A stretch of DNA of 32,399 nt from the NCBI GenBank assembly GCA_944381515.1, contig CALWLM010000018.1, positions 1-32,399 on the forward strand, given 5' to 3'. This document shows positions 1 through 9,865 of this stretch, in pieces; position 1 is the stretch's first letter; each line of letters starts with the position of its first letter. Made by a program: the position numbers and the translations under genes. Source of the DNA: an uncultured Lachnospiraceae bacterium. Its GTDB lineage: Bacteria; Bacillota; Clostridia; Lachnospirales; Lachnospiraceae. The notes beneath the pieces were generated by a model. That model saw only the letters and a program-made list of their open reading frames with translations. It was not told where the DNA came from and made no database searches.

Positions 1-25
1 GAGTCCTAAAGAGCGGCAGCTGCCC

Positions 26-54
26 TTGCCCCCGCCGCCAAAACCGTCTATAAT
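26..54 (+). promoter_or_regulatory. Putative sigma-A promoter for the M29 aminopeptidase gene
   Basis: TTGCCC at 26-31 and TATAAT at 49-54 are 17 bases apart, a canonical spacing. They lie just upstream of the AAGGAG ribosome binding site of the first gene. The -10 is perfect and the -35 matches four of six bases. The DNA further upstream is outside the window. Confidence 0.5.
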
Positions 55-86
55 AATGAAAAAAGAAGACAAAAAGGAGACCGGTC

Positions 87-1334
87 ATGAATTGTTTTGA
101 CAAGGCAGATAAAAAGAAAGCAGAAGAATATGCCCGGCTGGTGGTACGGGTGGGGGTCAACGTACAGCCGGGACAGGAGGTGGTAATCCGCTGTCCGGTG
201 GAGCATTTTGAATTTGGCAGGCTTTTATGCCGCGAGGCTTATGAGGCTGGCGCTGCCGAGGTGGTGATGCGCTGGGAGGACGCCCCCTGCAGCAGGCAGT
301 TCTATCTTCATGCGTCCGAGGAGAACCTTGCGCAGATACCAGAGTGGAAGGCGGAATCCTACAATTATTATGCCAGGAGGGGAGCCTGCCATATTTCCGT
401 GGGCGGCGGGGACCCTGAGGCTTACAAAGGGGTAGATCCTCAGCGGATGCACCGGTACGAAGCGGCCATGGATGAAGCGGTTAAGACTTATTATGCAAAG
501 ATGATGGCCAGCGAAATTCCGTGGACGGTGGTGGCCGTACCGCAGAGACAGTGGGCGGCCAGGGTATTTCCGGGACTGGATTCGGATGAGGCCATGAAGC
601 GGCTGTGGGAGATGATACTGCGGGCAGTCCGGGTGGATGGAACCGACGCCGTCCGGGCCTGGGAGGAGCACGATCGCTTCTTAAAGGGCAAATGCCGGAT
701 GCTGAACGATTATGCCTTTGAGAAGCTCCATTATCAGAACAGCATCGGTACGGATTTTACCGTAGGGCTGGTGAAGAATCATGTGTGGGAAGGCGGCTCG
801 GAGGTATCCGGTACCGGCGTAACCTTTGAGGCCAACATGCCCACCGAGGAAATCTTTACAATGCCGGACTGCCGCGTGGCGGAGGGCACTCTGGTCAGCG
901 CCCTGCCGCTGAGTTATCGCGGCAATTTGATCCGCAATTTCTCTCTGACCTTCCACGAGGGTCAGGTGGTGGACTATCAGGCCCAGGAGGGGCAGGAGAC
1001 GCTGCGCTCCATTCTGGAGGCCGACGAGGGTTCCAGGCGGCTGGGCGAAGTGGCCCTGGTGCCTTATGATTCGCCGATTTCGCAGATGAAAACATTGTTT
1101 TATAATACGCTTTTTGATGAAAACGCATCCTGTCATTTTGCCCTGGGCCGCTGCTATCCCACGACGATGAAGGGAGGCGAAAAGCTCGGCGGAGAAGAGC
1201 TTTTGGCGGCCGGCGGCAATGCCTCCATGAATCATGTGGATTTTATGGTGGGAACGGCGGATCTGCGGATTACCGGTATTCTTCCCGGCGGAGAGGAGAT
1301 TCTGCTGTTTGAGAATGGCAACTGGGCGAGGTAG
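87..1334 (+). CDS. M29-family aminopeptidase (AmpS/PepS type)
   Basis: This is a cytosolic metallo-aminopeptidase that removes N-terminal residues from peptides. At 415 residues it is the usual length for peptidase family M29. Seen in the sequence: the metal-site region PTEEIFTMPD near residue 255, an EADEGSRRLGE glutamate stretch near 312, LFDENASCHFALGRCYP near 345-361, and near the C-terminus NASMNHVDFMVG, which carries the family His and Asp ligands. An AAAGGAG ribosome binding site precedes the ATG. The gene following begins seven bases after the stop, so the two are probably co-transcribed. Family knowledge gives broad leucine/aromatic aminopeptidase activity with Co or Zn; the actual peptide preference cannot be read here. 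Confidence 0.9.
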   Translation: MNCFDKADKKKAEEYARLVVRVGVNVQPGQEVVIRCPVEHFEFGRLLCREAYEAGAAEVVMRWEDAPCSRQFYLHASEENLAQIPEWKAESYNYYARRGACHISVGGGDPEAYKGVDPQRMHRYEAAMDEAVKTYYAKMMASEIPWTVVAVPQRQWAARVFPGLDSDEAMKRLWEMILRAVRVDGTDAVRAWEEHDRFLKGKCRMLNDYAFEKLHYQNSIGTDFTVGLVKNHVWEGGSEVSGTGVTFEANMPTEEIFTMPDCRVAEGTLVSALPLSYRGNLIRNFSLTFHEGQVVDYQAQEGQETLRSILEADEGSRRLGEVALVPYDSPISQMKTLFYNTLFDENASCHFALGRCYPTTMKGGEKLGGEELLAAGGNASMNHVDFMVGTADLRITGILPGGEEILLFENGNWAR

Positions 1335-1340
1335 AGAAAG

Positions 1341-2786
1341 ATGTATCAGCTGACCATACCGATTGCGGAGGATGGCACGCCGTTATATGCGCAGATATAT
1401 GAATATATTAAGGGGCAGATTCGCGGCGGGCAGATTCCCGCTTACACCAGGCTTCCTTCCACCAGACGGCTCAGCGCCGATTTGGGAGTCAGCCGTTCCA
1501 CCGTGCAGCTGGCCTATGACCAGCTGTGCGACGAGGGGTATCTGGATGCGGAACCCTGTCGGGGTTATTTTGCAGCCAGGGTGGAAGGGCTGTCTCTTTT
1601 TTCCTGGAATGAGGAGAAGGAGGGCGGCGACCGGGCGGCGAAGGAAAGCGCCGGGGAGAGGGGACAGACGCCGGAGGGAGCGGCTGCCGATAGCGTTTGC
1701 TGGGATTTCTCCCTGTCCGGCGCAGATCTGACGCATTTTCCCTTTAATACCTGGCGCCGTCTGGCCAGGGAAGTGTTTTCGGATGAAACGGGAGATATTT
1801 TGCGCAAGGGGACAGCCCAGGGAGAAGAGAGGCTGCGCCAGGTGATTCGGGAGTATTTGCGGCAGTCCCGCGGCGTATCCTGCGATCTGGATCAGATCGT
1901 CATCGGCGCAGGCAATGAATATCTGCTGATGCTTTTGTCGCAGATTTTGGGCGGCGTTCCCATTGCCATGGAAGAGGTGACCTATTGCCAGGCGGCCCGG
2001 GTGCTGGCCGCCATGGGACACGAGGTGGTCTCTGTCCCCATGGATGGGCAGGGAATGTGCGCCGGCGGACCGGAGCGGGCAGGAGTACGGGCCGCCTATC
2101 TGATGCCTTCCCATCAGTTTCCTACCGGGATCGTCATGCCAGTGGCGCGGCGTCTGGAGCTGCTTTCCTGGGCGGCGGATGCCGGCGGATACCTGATCGA
2201 AGACGATTACGACAGTGAATTCCGCTACCGGGGACGGCCGATTCCGGCGATGAAGAGCCTGGACCGGGAGGAGAGAGTCATCTATCTGGGAACGTTTTCG
2301 CGGGCCATTGCCCCTGCCATCCGCATCAGCTATCTGGTGCTGCCCCGTGAACTGCTGGCGCGCTACCGGCAAGTCTGCGGTTTTTACGCCTGTACGGTAC
2401 CGCGGGCCGATCAGATGATCCTGGCGCGATTTATGGAGGGAGGATACTTTGAGCGGCATATGAATCGGATGCGGGCGATCTACAAGAGCCGGCATGACTG
2501 CCTGGTCCAGTCCTTGGCTGTTTTTGGAGATGCGCTGAAGGTCAGCGGAGAGAATGCAGGGGTTCATTTGAGTTTGCAGGACCGCAGAGGCAGGAGCGAA
2601 GAGGAGCTGGTGCATAGAGCCCTGTCGGCCGGCGTGCGGGTCTATGGAATTTCGGCTTATCGCCTGCCTGGCGGGAAGGAGGCTGCCGCGAGTCGGAAAA
2701 GCACGGTTTTGCTGGGGTTTGCCGGCCTGGCGGAAGAGGATATCCGGGACGGTGTTCAGAGGCTTTATGAGGCCTGGCGGCCGTGA
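1341..2786 (+). CDS. MocR/PdxR/GabR-like GntR-family regulator lacking the PLP lysine
   Basis: A DNA-binding regulator of 481 residues, the usual MocR length. Residues 1-75 form a GntR winged helix (LPSTRRLSADLGVSRSTVQLAYDQL). After a charged linker (about 90-115), residues about 120-480 form a fold-type I aminotransferase domain. The PLP-ring aspartate region is visible (EDDYDSEFRYRGRPIP). In MocR proteins the PLP Schiff-base lysine lies in a GTFSK motif. Here the motif reads GTFSRAIAPAIRISYLVLP, with codon CGG giving Arg321. A covalent internal aldimine should therefore be impossible, although PLP or another ligand might still bind. The start has only a weak ribosome site (AGAAAG), so translation may be coupled to the aminopeptidase. 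MocR genes are often divergent from their target; here the gene is co-directional. Confidence 0.88.
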   Translation: MYQLTIPIAEDGTPLYAQIYEYIKGQIRGGQIPAYTRLPSTRRLSADLGVSRSTVQLAYDQLCDEGYLDAEPCRGYFAARVEGLSLFSWNEEKEGGDRAAKESAGERGQTPEGAAADSVCWDFSLSGADLTHFPFNTWRRLAREVFSDETGDILRKGTAQGEERLRQVIREYLRQSRGVSCDLDQIVIGAGNEYLLMLLSQILGGVPIAMEEVTYCQAARVLAAMGHEVVSVPMDGQGMCAGGPERAGVRAAYLMPSHQFPTGIVMPVARRLELLSWAADAGGYLIEDDYDSEFRYRGRPIPAMKSLDREERVIYLGTFSRAIAPAIRISYLVLPRELLARYRQVCGFYACTVPRADQMILARFMEGGYFERHMNRMRAIYKSRHDCLVQSLAVFGDALKVSGENAGVHLSLQDRRGRSEEELVHRALSAGVRVYGISAYRLPGGKEAAASRKSTVLLGFAGLAEEDIRDGVQRLYEAWRP

Positions 2787-2946
2787 TGTTTTCGGCGGTT
2801 TTTCACAAAGTTTTCAAAAATAAAGCGAAAGTCAACAAAAACGAAGAAAAACAAAGAAAACGAGAGAAAGCAAGAGAAAATATCACTTTTACGGGTTTTG
2901 AGAGATTTGATTTTTTTCTTCAAATGTAATACTCTATATCCAGTGG

Positions 2947-2973
2947 TCAGCACTCGGCATGAGTGAGTGCTAA
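2947..2973 (+). promoter_or_regulatory. CIRCE operator (HrcA binding site) of groES-groEL
   Basis: TCAGCACTC, nine bases of spacer, then GAGTGCTAA. This matches the CIRCE consensus TTAGCACTC-N9-GAGTGCTAA with one difference in the left arm. It sits about 30 bases before the groES start, between an AT-rich promoter region and the ribosome site. By family knowledge HrcA binds here and represses the operon until heat stress. I could not settle the promoter hexamers. No hrcA gene is in the window. The 2815-2880 stretch upstream is strikingly purine-rich, with almost no T or C on the plus strand. Confidence 0.95.
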
Positions 2974-2986
2974 CAACCAGACATAG

Positions 2987-3289
<303 letters not shown>

Positions 3290-3292
3290 TAG

Positions 3293-4927
<1,635 letters not shown>

Positions 4928-4970
4928 GAAGAACCGTTAGAGCAATTATCCTATAAATAATTGAATAATG

Positions 4971-5031
4971 ATACCGCGGCAAAATTGCCATAAGCGTGAA
5001 GCGCAGAGGAAGCTTGCCGCGGTATTTTTTG
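4971..5031 (+). terminator. Rho-independent terminator of groES-groEL
   Basis: A perfect 12-bp stem joins ATACCGCGGCAA at 4971-4982 with TTGCCGCGGTAT at 5014-5025. A run of T follows. The 31-base loop contains a smaller GCG...CGC pairing. The rest of the 4928-5327 gap is AT-rich and holds the PTS promoter below; I see no gene in it. Confidence 0.9.
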
Positions 5032-5200
5032 CGTTTTGGAGTTATAAATGACATTTTCATCATTTCTGCATTTCTATTTATAAAAAGCATTATATACATA
5101 ATTACGCTGAAAATATACAGGAATAAGCGCATATCATACAAAAATAAGAGAAAATCCCGAAAATTTACAAACAAAAATTACAAATAAAACCGGGAAAAGC

Positions 5201-5229
5201 TTGACAGAAATTGTGCAAAATGATATAGT
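5201..5229 (+). promoter_or_regulatory. Sigma-A promoter of the GlcNAc-type PTS gene
   Basis: TTGACA at 5201-5206 and TATAGT at 5224-5229, with exactly 17 bases between. The -35 is perfect and the -10 matches five of six. The leader to the start codon at 5328 is about 90 bases. It contains an imperfect hairpin around 5256-5282, but no T-run follows it, so I do not call an antiterminator site. Confidence 0.8.
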
Positions 5230-5327
5230 GTAGATGTTTATAATGATTTTCAATTTTACGGATTATAGAAAATCTTATAGGCAATCTTGCAAACGCCGGG
5301 GAATCGGAGAGGGGGATATATTTAATT

Positions 5328-6803
5328 ATGATGAAGCGTTTGCAAAAATTGGGAAAAGCTCTGATGCTTCCCGTAGCTGCCCTGCCGATCTGCGGTATCC
5401 TGATGGGTATCGGCTATCTGATGTGCCCTTCCACAATGCAGGGTGGTACAGTTGAGGGACTGATTCAGCAGATTGGTTACTTCCTGGTGCAGGCCGGAGG
5501 CGCTCTGATCGACAACCTGGCGATACTGTTCGTCATCGGTGTGGGCGTAGGCCTGTCTGAGGATAATGACGGTACCGGCGGCCTGGCGGCTCTGGTATCC
5601 TGGCTGATGATTACCCGTCTGCTGGGAAGCGGCGTGGTCACCACTCTTCTGCCTTCGATGGCAGAGAATGAGGACGCCATGCTGGCCTTCGGCAATATCG
5701 TGAATCCTTTCATCGGTATTCTTGCCGGTATTATCGGTTCTTCCTGCTACAATAAGTTCAAGGGTACCAAGCTGCCTGACTGGCTGGCCTTCTTCAGCGG
5801 GAAACGCTGCGTTGCCATTATTTCCGGCGTTGTGTCTATCCTGGTGTCCGTGATCCTGCTCTTCGTATGGCCTGTGCTCTACGGATTGCTGGTATCGTTG
5901 GGCGAAGCAATCATCGGACTGGACGCTGTGGGCGCCGGCATCTATGCGTTCCTGAACCGCCTGCTGATCCCTACCGGCCTGCATCACGCTCTGAACAACG
6001 TATTCTGGTTTGACACCATCGGTATCGGCGACCTGCGGCATTTCTGGGCCGGCGATACCTCTGCCGACGTGACCTGGAGCCTGGGCATGTACATGTCGGG
6101 ATTCTTCCCCTGCATGATGTGCGGCGTACCGGGCGCTGCCCTGGCAATGATCCAGACAGCGAAGAGTTCCAAGAAAAAGATCGCCATCGGTCTGGTTGGC
6201 TCGGCGGCAGTCTGCGCCTTTATCTGCGGCGTTACAGAGCCCTTCGAGTTCGGCTTTATGTTCTTAGCTCCCGTTCTGTACCTGATCTATGCCCTGCTGT
6301 ACGGTATCTTCACCGTTATCACTGTGCTGGTTGGTTTCCGGGCAGGCTTCAGCTTCTCGGCAGGAGCAACCGACCTGTTATTCTCGGCTTCGCTGCCGGC
6401 TGCGCAGAATACCTGGATGATTCTTCCTCTGGGCGCTGCGGCCTTTATCGTATTCTACCTGGTATTCCGGTTTGCTATCGTCAAATTTGACCTGAAGACG
6501 CCGGGCCGGGAGGATGACGATGATCAGGAAGCGGAGAAATCCGTAGTTCTGGCCAACAATGATTTTACAGAGGTAGCCTCCATCGTCCTGGAAGGCCTGG
6601 GCGGCAAGGAGAACGTTACCTCTCTTGACAACTGCATCACCAGACTTCGCCTTGAGATTAAGGATTATACGAAGGTTGATGAGAAGAAGATCAAATCGGC
6701 TGGCGTGGCCGGTGTAATTCGTCCCAGCAAGACCTCCGTTCAGGTAGTTGTGGGCACCAAAGTGCAGTTTGTCGCAGATGAGATGAAAAAGATGTTAAAG
6801 TAA
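5328..6803 (+). CDS. PTS EIICB transporter, glucose family, N-acetylglucosamine-like
   Basis: A membrane permease that imports a sugar while phosphorylating it. Of 491 residues, about 1-390 are a multi-spanning EIIC domain and about 410-491 an EIIB domain. In EIIC, PTGLHHALNNVFWF followed by IGDLRHFWAGD is the pattern I associate with N-acetylglucosamine (NagE) carriers, not glucose carriers; GVTEPFEFGFMFLAP is the family substrate-site loop. In EIIB the phospho-cysteine is Cys436 (NCITRLR). There is no EIIA domain, so a separate EIIA must donate phosphate. Two ATGs occur in tandem (5328 and 5331), about 12 bases after AGAGGGGG, a long spacing. The gene stands alone, with its own promoter and downstream hairpins. 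Family call is firm; GlcNAc specificity is moderately sure. Confidence 0.85.
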   Translation: MMKRLQKLGKALMLPVAALPICGILMGIGYLMCPSTMQGGTVEGLIQQIGYFLVQAGGALIDNLAILFVIGVGVGLSEDNDGTGGLAALVSWLMITRLLGSGVVTTLLPSMAENEDAMLAFGNIVNPFIGILAGIIGSSCYNKFKGTKLPDWLAFFSGKRCVAIISGVVSILVSVILLFVWPVLYGLLVSLGEAIIGLDAVGAGIYAFLNRLLIPTGLHHALNNVFWFDTIGIGDLRHFWAGDTSADVTWSLGMYMSGFFPCMMCGVPGAALAMIQTAKSSKKKIAIGLVGSAAVCAFICGVTEPFEFGFMFLAPVLYLIYALLYGIFTVITVLVGFRAGFSFSAGATDLLFSASLPAAQNTWMILPLGAAAFIVFYLVFRFAIVKFDLKTPGREDDDDQEAEKSVVLANNDFTEVASIVLEGLGGKENVTSLDNCITRLRLEIKDYTKVDEKKIKSAGVAGVIRPSKTSVQVVVGTKVQFVADEMKKMLK

Positions 6804-6821
6804 CACCAATACAATAAGAAT

Positions 6822-6853
6822 GGAAAACGGAGCTAATATTTTATCCGTTTTCC
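6822..6853 (+). repeat. 10-bp inverted repeat after the PTS gene
   Basis: GGAAAACGGA at 6822-6831 pairs perfectly with TCCGTTTTCC at 6844-6853 around a 12-base AT-rich loop. No T-run follows, so it may be an RNA 3'-end processing or stability hairpin and not a terminator. Confidence 0.6.
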
Positions 6854-6888
6854 TCAGATCCCCCGGCGAATCGCATTATTTTTAACTT

Positions 6889-6940
6889 TTATGCCACATG
6901 AGAGATGATTTATGTCTCCTCATGTGGCATAAGTTATTTT
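6889..6940 (+). terminator. Terminator between the PTS gene and nrdD
   Basis: A perfect 14-bp stem joins TTATGCCACATGAG at 6889-6902 with CTCATGTGGCATAA at 6919-6932. GTTATTTT follows. It separates the PTS transcript from the nrdD promoter region. The rest of the 6804-7149 gap holds the promoters and operator sites listed next. Confidence 0.8.
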
Positions 6941-6967
6941 CAGAATTAAATTGCCAGAAAGTATGAG

Positions 6968-6996
6968 TTACTTTTGCTGCTTCATCTGAATATAAT
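6968..6996 (+). promoter_or_regulatory. Possible upstream nrdD promoter
   Basis: TTACTT at 6968-6973 and a perfect TATAAT at 6991-6996, 17 bases apart. It lies upstream of the better-placed promoter at 7015-7042. The two may both be used, or this one may be chance in AT-rich DNA. Confidence 0.35.
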
Positions 6997-6998
6997 CC

Positions 6999-7014
6999 GC
7001 AGACCAAATAGTGC
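6999..7014 (+). promoter_or_regulatory. Weak candidate NrdR box 1
   Basis: The 16-mer ending AAATAGTGC matches the palindromic NrdR consensus ACACTATATATAGTGT at about 9 of 16 positions, mainly in the right half. Its value comes from lying 42 bases (four helical turns) before the stronger box at 7041. Confidence 0.35.
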
Positions 7015-7042
7015 TTGCATTCTTTCTGATATCCTGTATAAT
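7015..7042 (+). promoter_or_regulatory. Sigma-A promoter of nrdD
   Basis: TTGCAT at 7015-7020 and a perfect TATAAT at 7037-7042, 16 bases apart. A candidate NrdR box directly overlaps the end of the -10 and the start site, as expected for repression. Confidence 0.75.
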
Positions 7043-7056
7043 ACTAAATGTAGTGC
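7041..7056 (+). promoter_or_regulatory. Candidate NrdR box 2 at the nrdD start site
   Basis: ATACTAAATGTAGTGC matches 12 of 16 positions of the NrdR consensus. The position, overlapping the -10 and start of transcription of a ribonucleotide reductase gene, fits the known way NrdR represses nrd operons. No nrdR gene is in the window. Confidence 0.6.
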
Positions 7057-7149
7057 TTTTATACAAAAATGAATACAAGATATAGAAATAATAATTACAC
7101 TAAAAAATCAATTAATCAGTAGAAATAAAACACAGAGGGAGTACAGAGA

Positions 7150-9333
7150 ATGAACATTATCAAGCGCAGCGGAAAGGAAGTCGTGTTCGACGAGACAAAG
7201 ATCCAGAACGCGGTGGAAAAAGCCAATCTCACCGTGAAGGAAATCGAGCGCCTGAGCGCCGATCAGATCCGGGAAATTGTTGCTTCGGTGACGGACAAAT
7301 GCAGCCATCTAAACCGTGCGGCCAGCGTGGAAGAGATTCAGGACATGGTAGAGGAGGAGGTAATGCGCCACCAGGCCTATAAGGTGGCCAATCACTACAT
7401 TACCTACCGCTATAAGAGAGCCCTGGTGCGCAAGGCCAACAGCACGGACCAGCAGATTCTGAGCCTGATTGAGCGCAACAACGAGGAGGTTATGCAGGAG
7501 AATTCCAACAAAAACCCCATCGTCAACAGCGTACAGAGAGATTATATGGCTGGAGCGGTCAGCAAGGACATCACCAACCGTCTGCTGCTGCCGCAGGAGA
7601 TTGTGCAGGCCCATGAGGAGGGAATCATCCATTTCCATGACGCCGATTATTATGCCCAGCATATGCACAACTGCGATCTGGTCAATCTGGACGACATGCT
7701 GCAAAACGGCACGGTGATTTCCGATACGATGATTGAAAAGCCTCATAGCTTTTCCACGGCATGCAATATTGCCACCCAGATCATTGCGCAGGTGGCCTCG
7801 TCTCAGTACGGCGGACAGAGTATCTCCCTGACCCATCTGGCCCCCTTTGTGGATGTGAGCCGTCAGAAGATCCGTACTTCGGTAAAGAGGGAATTTGCAG
7901 AACTTAATATAGAAGTAACGGCAGAGCAGATCGAGAAGATCGTAGAGAGCCGCTTGATGGAAGAGATCCGCAAGGGAATTCAGACTATCCAGTATCAGGT
8001 AATTACCCTGATGACCACCAATGGACAGGCGCCCTTTTTGACCGTCTTTATGTATCTCAATGAGGCTGGGGACGACGAGCGGCTGAAGGCAGACCTGGCC
8101 ATGATTATCGAGGAGACGCTGCGTCAGCGGATTCAGGGCGTAAAGAATGAGTCGGGTCACTGGATCACGCCGGCCTTCCCGAAGTTAATCTATGTGCTGG
8201 AGGAGGATAATATCTCCGAGGGTACGCCCTATTATTACTTGACGGAGCTGGCGGCCCGCTGCACAGCCAAGAGAATGGTGCCGGATTATATCTCCGAGAA
8301 GATCATGATGCAGAATAAGATCGACAAAAACGGAGAGGGTCACTGCTATACCTGCATGGGCTGCCGCAGCTTTTTGACGCCTTATGTGGACCCGGAGACG
8401 GGTAAGCCCAAGTATTACGGCCGCTTTAACCAGGGCGTTGTCACCCTGAATCTGCCGGATGTGGCCCTGTCCTCCGGCGGCGATATGGACAAGTTCTGGA
8501 AAATCATGGACGAGCGTCTGGAGCTGTGCTACCGGGCTTTAATGTGCCGGCACAACCGTTTGAAGGGAACGATCTCCGATGTGGCCCCGATTCTGTGGCA
8601 GAACGGCGCTCTGGCGCGCTTAAAGAAGGGGGAGAAGATTGACAAGCTTCTCTATGGCGGATACTCCACCATATCCCTGGGCTACGCCGGTCTCTATGAA
8701 TGCGTATATTATATGACCGGCAAGTCCCATACGGACCCGGAGGCCATGCCCTTTGCATTGTCGGTAATGCAGTATTTAAACGATGCCTGCAAGAGATGGA
8801 AGGAAAAAGAGAATATCGACTTCTCCATCTACGGCACCCCGTTGGAGTCCACCACCTACAAGTTTGCCAAATGCCTGCAAAAGCGCTTTGGCATCATCCC
8901 CGGTGTGACGGACAAAAACTACATCACCAACAGCTACCATATCCATGTGACCGAGGAGATCAATGCTTTTGACAAGCTCTCCATCGAAGCCAAGTTCCAG
9001 GCCCTTTCTCCGGGCCGAGCTATCAGCTATGTGGAGGTGCCGGATATGCAGAACAACATCCCGGCGGTAATGGCCCTGCTGCGTCATATTTACGACAATA
9101 TCATGTATGCGGAGCTGAATACCAAGAGCGACTATTGCCAGAAATGCGGTTTTGACGGGGAAATTCAGATTATTGAGGATGAGAACGGCAAGCTGGTCTG
9201 GGAGTGCCCGAACTGCGGCAACCGGGATCAGGATAAGATGAATGTGGCCCGCCGGACCTGCGGCTACATCGGCACTCAGTTCTGGAATCAGGGACGTACG
9301 CAGGAGATTAAGGATCGCGTGCTTCATCTGTAA
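7150..9333 (+). CDS. nrdD: Anaerobic (class III) ribonucleoside-triphosphate reductase
   Basis: A cytosolic glycyl-radical enzyme that reduces ribonucleoside triphosphates to deoxy forms without oxygen; 727 residues. Residues about 1-95 are an ATP-cone allosteric domain (MNIIKRSGKEVVFDETKI). The catalytic barrel follows, with active-site cysteine candidates in HNCDLVNLDDM and YTCMGCRSF. Near the C-terminus a zinc site is formed by YCQKCGF and CPNCGN. The radical motif RRTCGYIG places the glycyl radical at Gly705. A GAGGGAG site precedes the ATG. It needs NrdG, whose gene lies at 12871, unusually far downstream. NrdR boxes suggest nucleotide-dependent repression. Confidence 0.97.
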   Translation: MNIIKRSGKEVVFDETKIQNAVEKANLTVKEIERLSADQIREIVASVTDKCSHLNRAASVEEIQDMVEEEVMRHQAYKVANHYITYRYKRALVRKANSTDQQILSLIERNNEEVMQENSNKNPIVNSVQRDYMAGAVSKDITNRLLLPQEIVQAHEEGIIHFHDADYYAQHMHNCDLVNLDDMLQNGTVISDTMIEKPHSFSTACNIATQIIAQVASSQYGGQSISLTHLAPFVDVSRQKIRTSVKREFAELNIEVTAEQIEKIVESRLMEEIRKGIQTIQYQVITLMTTNGQAPFLTVFMYLNEAGDDERLKADLAMIIEETLRQRIQGVKNESGHWITPAFPKLIYVLEEDNISEGTPYYYLTELAARCTAKRMVPDYISEKIMMQNKIDKNGEGHCYTCMGCRSFLTPYVDPETGKPKYYGRFNQGVVTLNLPDVALSSGGDMDKFWKIMDERLELCYRALMCRHNRLKGTISDVAPILWQNGALARLKKGEKIDKLLYGGYSTISLGYAGLYECVYYMTGKSHTDPEAMPFALSVMQYLNDACKRWKEKENIDFSIYGTPLESTTYKFAKCLQKRFGIIPGVTDKNYITNSYHIHVTEEINAFDKLSIEAKFQALSPGRAISYVEVPDMQNNIPAVMALLRHIYDNIMYAELNTKSDYCQKCGFDGEIQIIEDENGKLVWECPNCGNRDQDKMNVARRTCGYIGTQFWNQGRTQEIKDRVLHL

Positions 9334-9377
9334 AGAAAAATGTTTCATGCACCACAAAGTATTATTCACTCTAAATA

Positions 9378-9405
9378 TTGCAATGTATCTTGGAATAGAT
9401 ATAAA
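9378..9405 (+). promoter_or_regulatory. Weak promoter-like pair just before a terminator
   Basis: TTGCAA at 9378-9383 and TATAAA at 9400-9405, 16 bases apart, lie inside AT-rich DNA. The strong terminator at 9432-9482 comes only about 25 bases after the expected start. If real, it would make a short leader or attenuated transcript of about 75 bases. Confidence 0.2.
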
Positions 9406-9431
9406 ATATAAAGCATAAAGCATAAAGAAAG

Positions 9432-9482
9432 AATCCTGTGAAATTCAGATTTTTGAAATCCTGAAATTTCACAGGATTTTTT
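9432..9482 (+). terminator. Terminator after nrdD
   Basis: A perfect 14-bp stem joins AATCCTGTGAAATT at 9432-9445 with AATTTCACAGGATT at 9465-9478. A T-run follows immediately. It ends the nrdD transcript, so nrdG is not simply in the same uninterrupted operon. Confidence 0.9.
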
Positions 9483-9491
9483 GTATGCAGA

Positions 9492-9806
9492 GTGTTGGAA
9501 AATTGTACAGAGCGCCTATTGCCATGGGAGAGAATGGAACATTATGCTCAAAAATTAATAATTTATGGAGAAAAAACTCTATTTCTATTAAAGGCCTACC
9601 GGCCTCTGCGGGTGGAATTGGAGGAGGATAAGCTTTTGGTCAACGGCAAGGCCTGGGGGCTGAAGGATTACCGGCTGTTTTCCAATCTGATCTTATTGTT
9701 TCTGGAAGACGACGCCTGCGTGGTGCTGCCGCAGCGGGTATTTGGAAAGGAACAAGCGAATCTGCGGCAGGTGCTGGACCATTTGGACCGGTACCTGATA
9801 AAATAA
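9492..9806 (+). CDS. Small protein resembling the C-terminal part of YcxB-like proteins
   Basis: A 104-residue frame from GTG 9492; a shorter 90-residue start at ATG 9534 is equally possible, and neither has a good ribosome site. The segment LEEDKLLVNGKAWGLKDYRLFSNLILLFLEDDACVVLPQRVF, read in parts, recalls the C-terminal domain of YcxB-like proteins (a strand ending in LPxRxF, then a helix). The two N-terminal membrane helices of that family are missing, because the terminator of nrdD lies directly upstream. It may be a truncated remnant or a small soluble protein. The family call is from memory of the pattern and is tentative. The function of the family is not established. Confidence 0.5.
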   Translation: MLENCTERLLPWERMEHYAQKLIIYGEKTLFLLKAYRPLRVELEEDKLLVNGKAWGLKDYRLFSNLILLFLEDDACVVLPQRVFGKEQANLRQVLDHLDRYLIK

Positions 9807-9865
9807 TTTCCATAAAAGGCAGCAAATTGTTGAAAATAAAATAAAAAGATGAGGAGGTTATGTCA

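Noticed and set aside
5253-5315. RAT-like antiterminator hairpin (GGATT...AGGCAA) before the PTS gene
   Set aside because: The pairing is imperfect, the conserved sequence match is partial, there is no overlapping terminator with a T-run, and no LicT/GlcT-type gene lies beside it.
5234-5455. 73-residue frame overlapping the start of the PTS gene
   Set aside because: It has no ribosome site, overlaps the real PTS frame and begins at the promoter; its composition is not protein-like.
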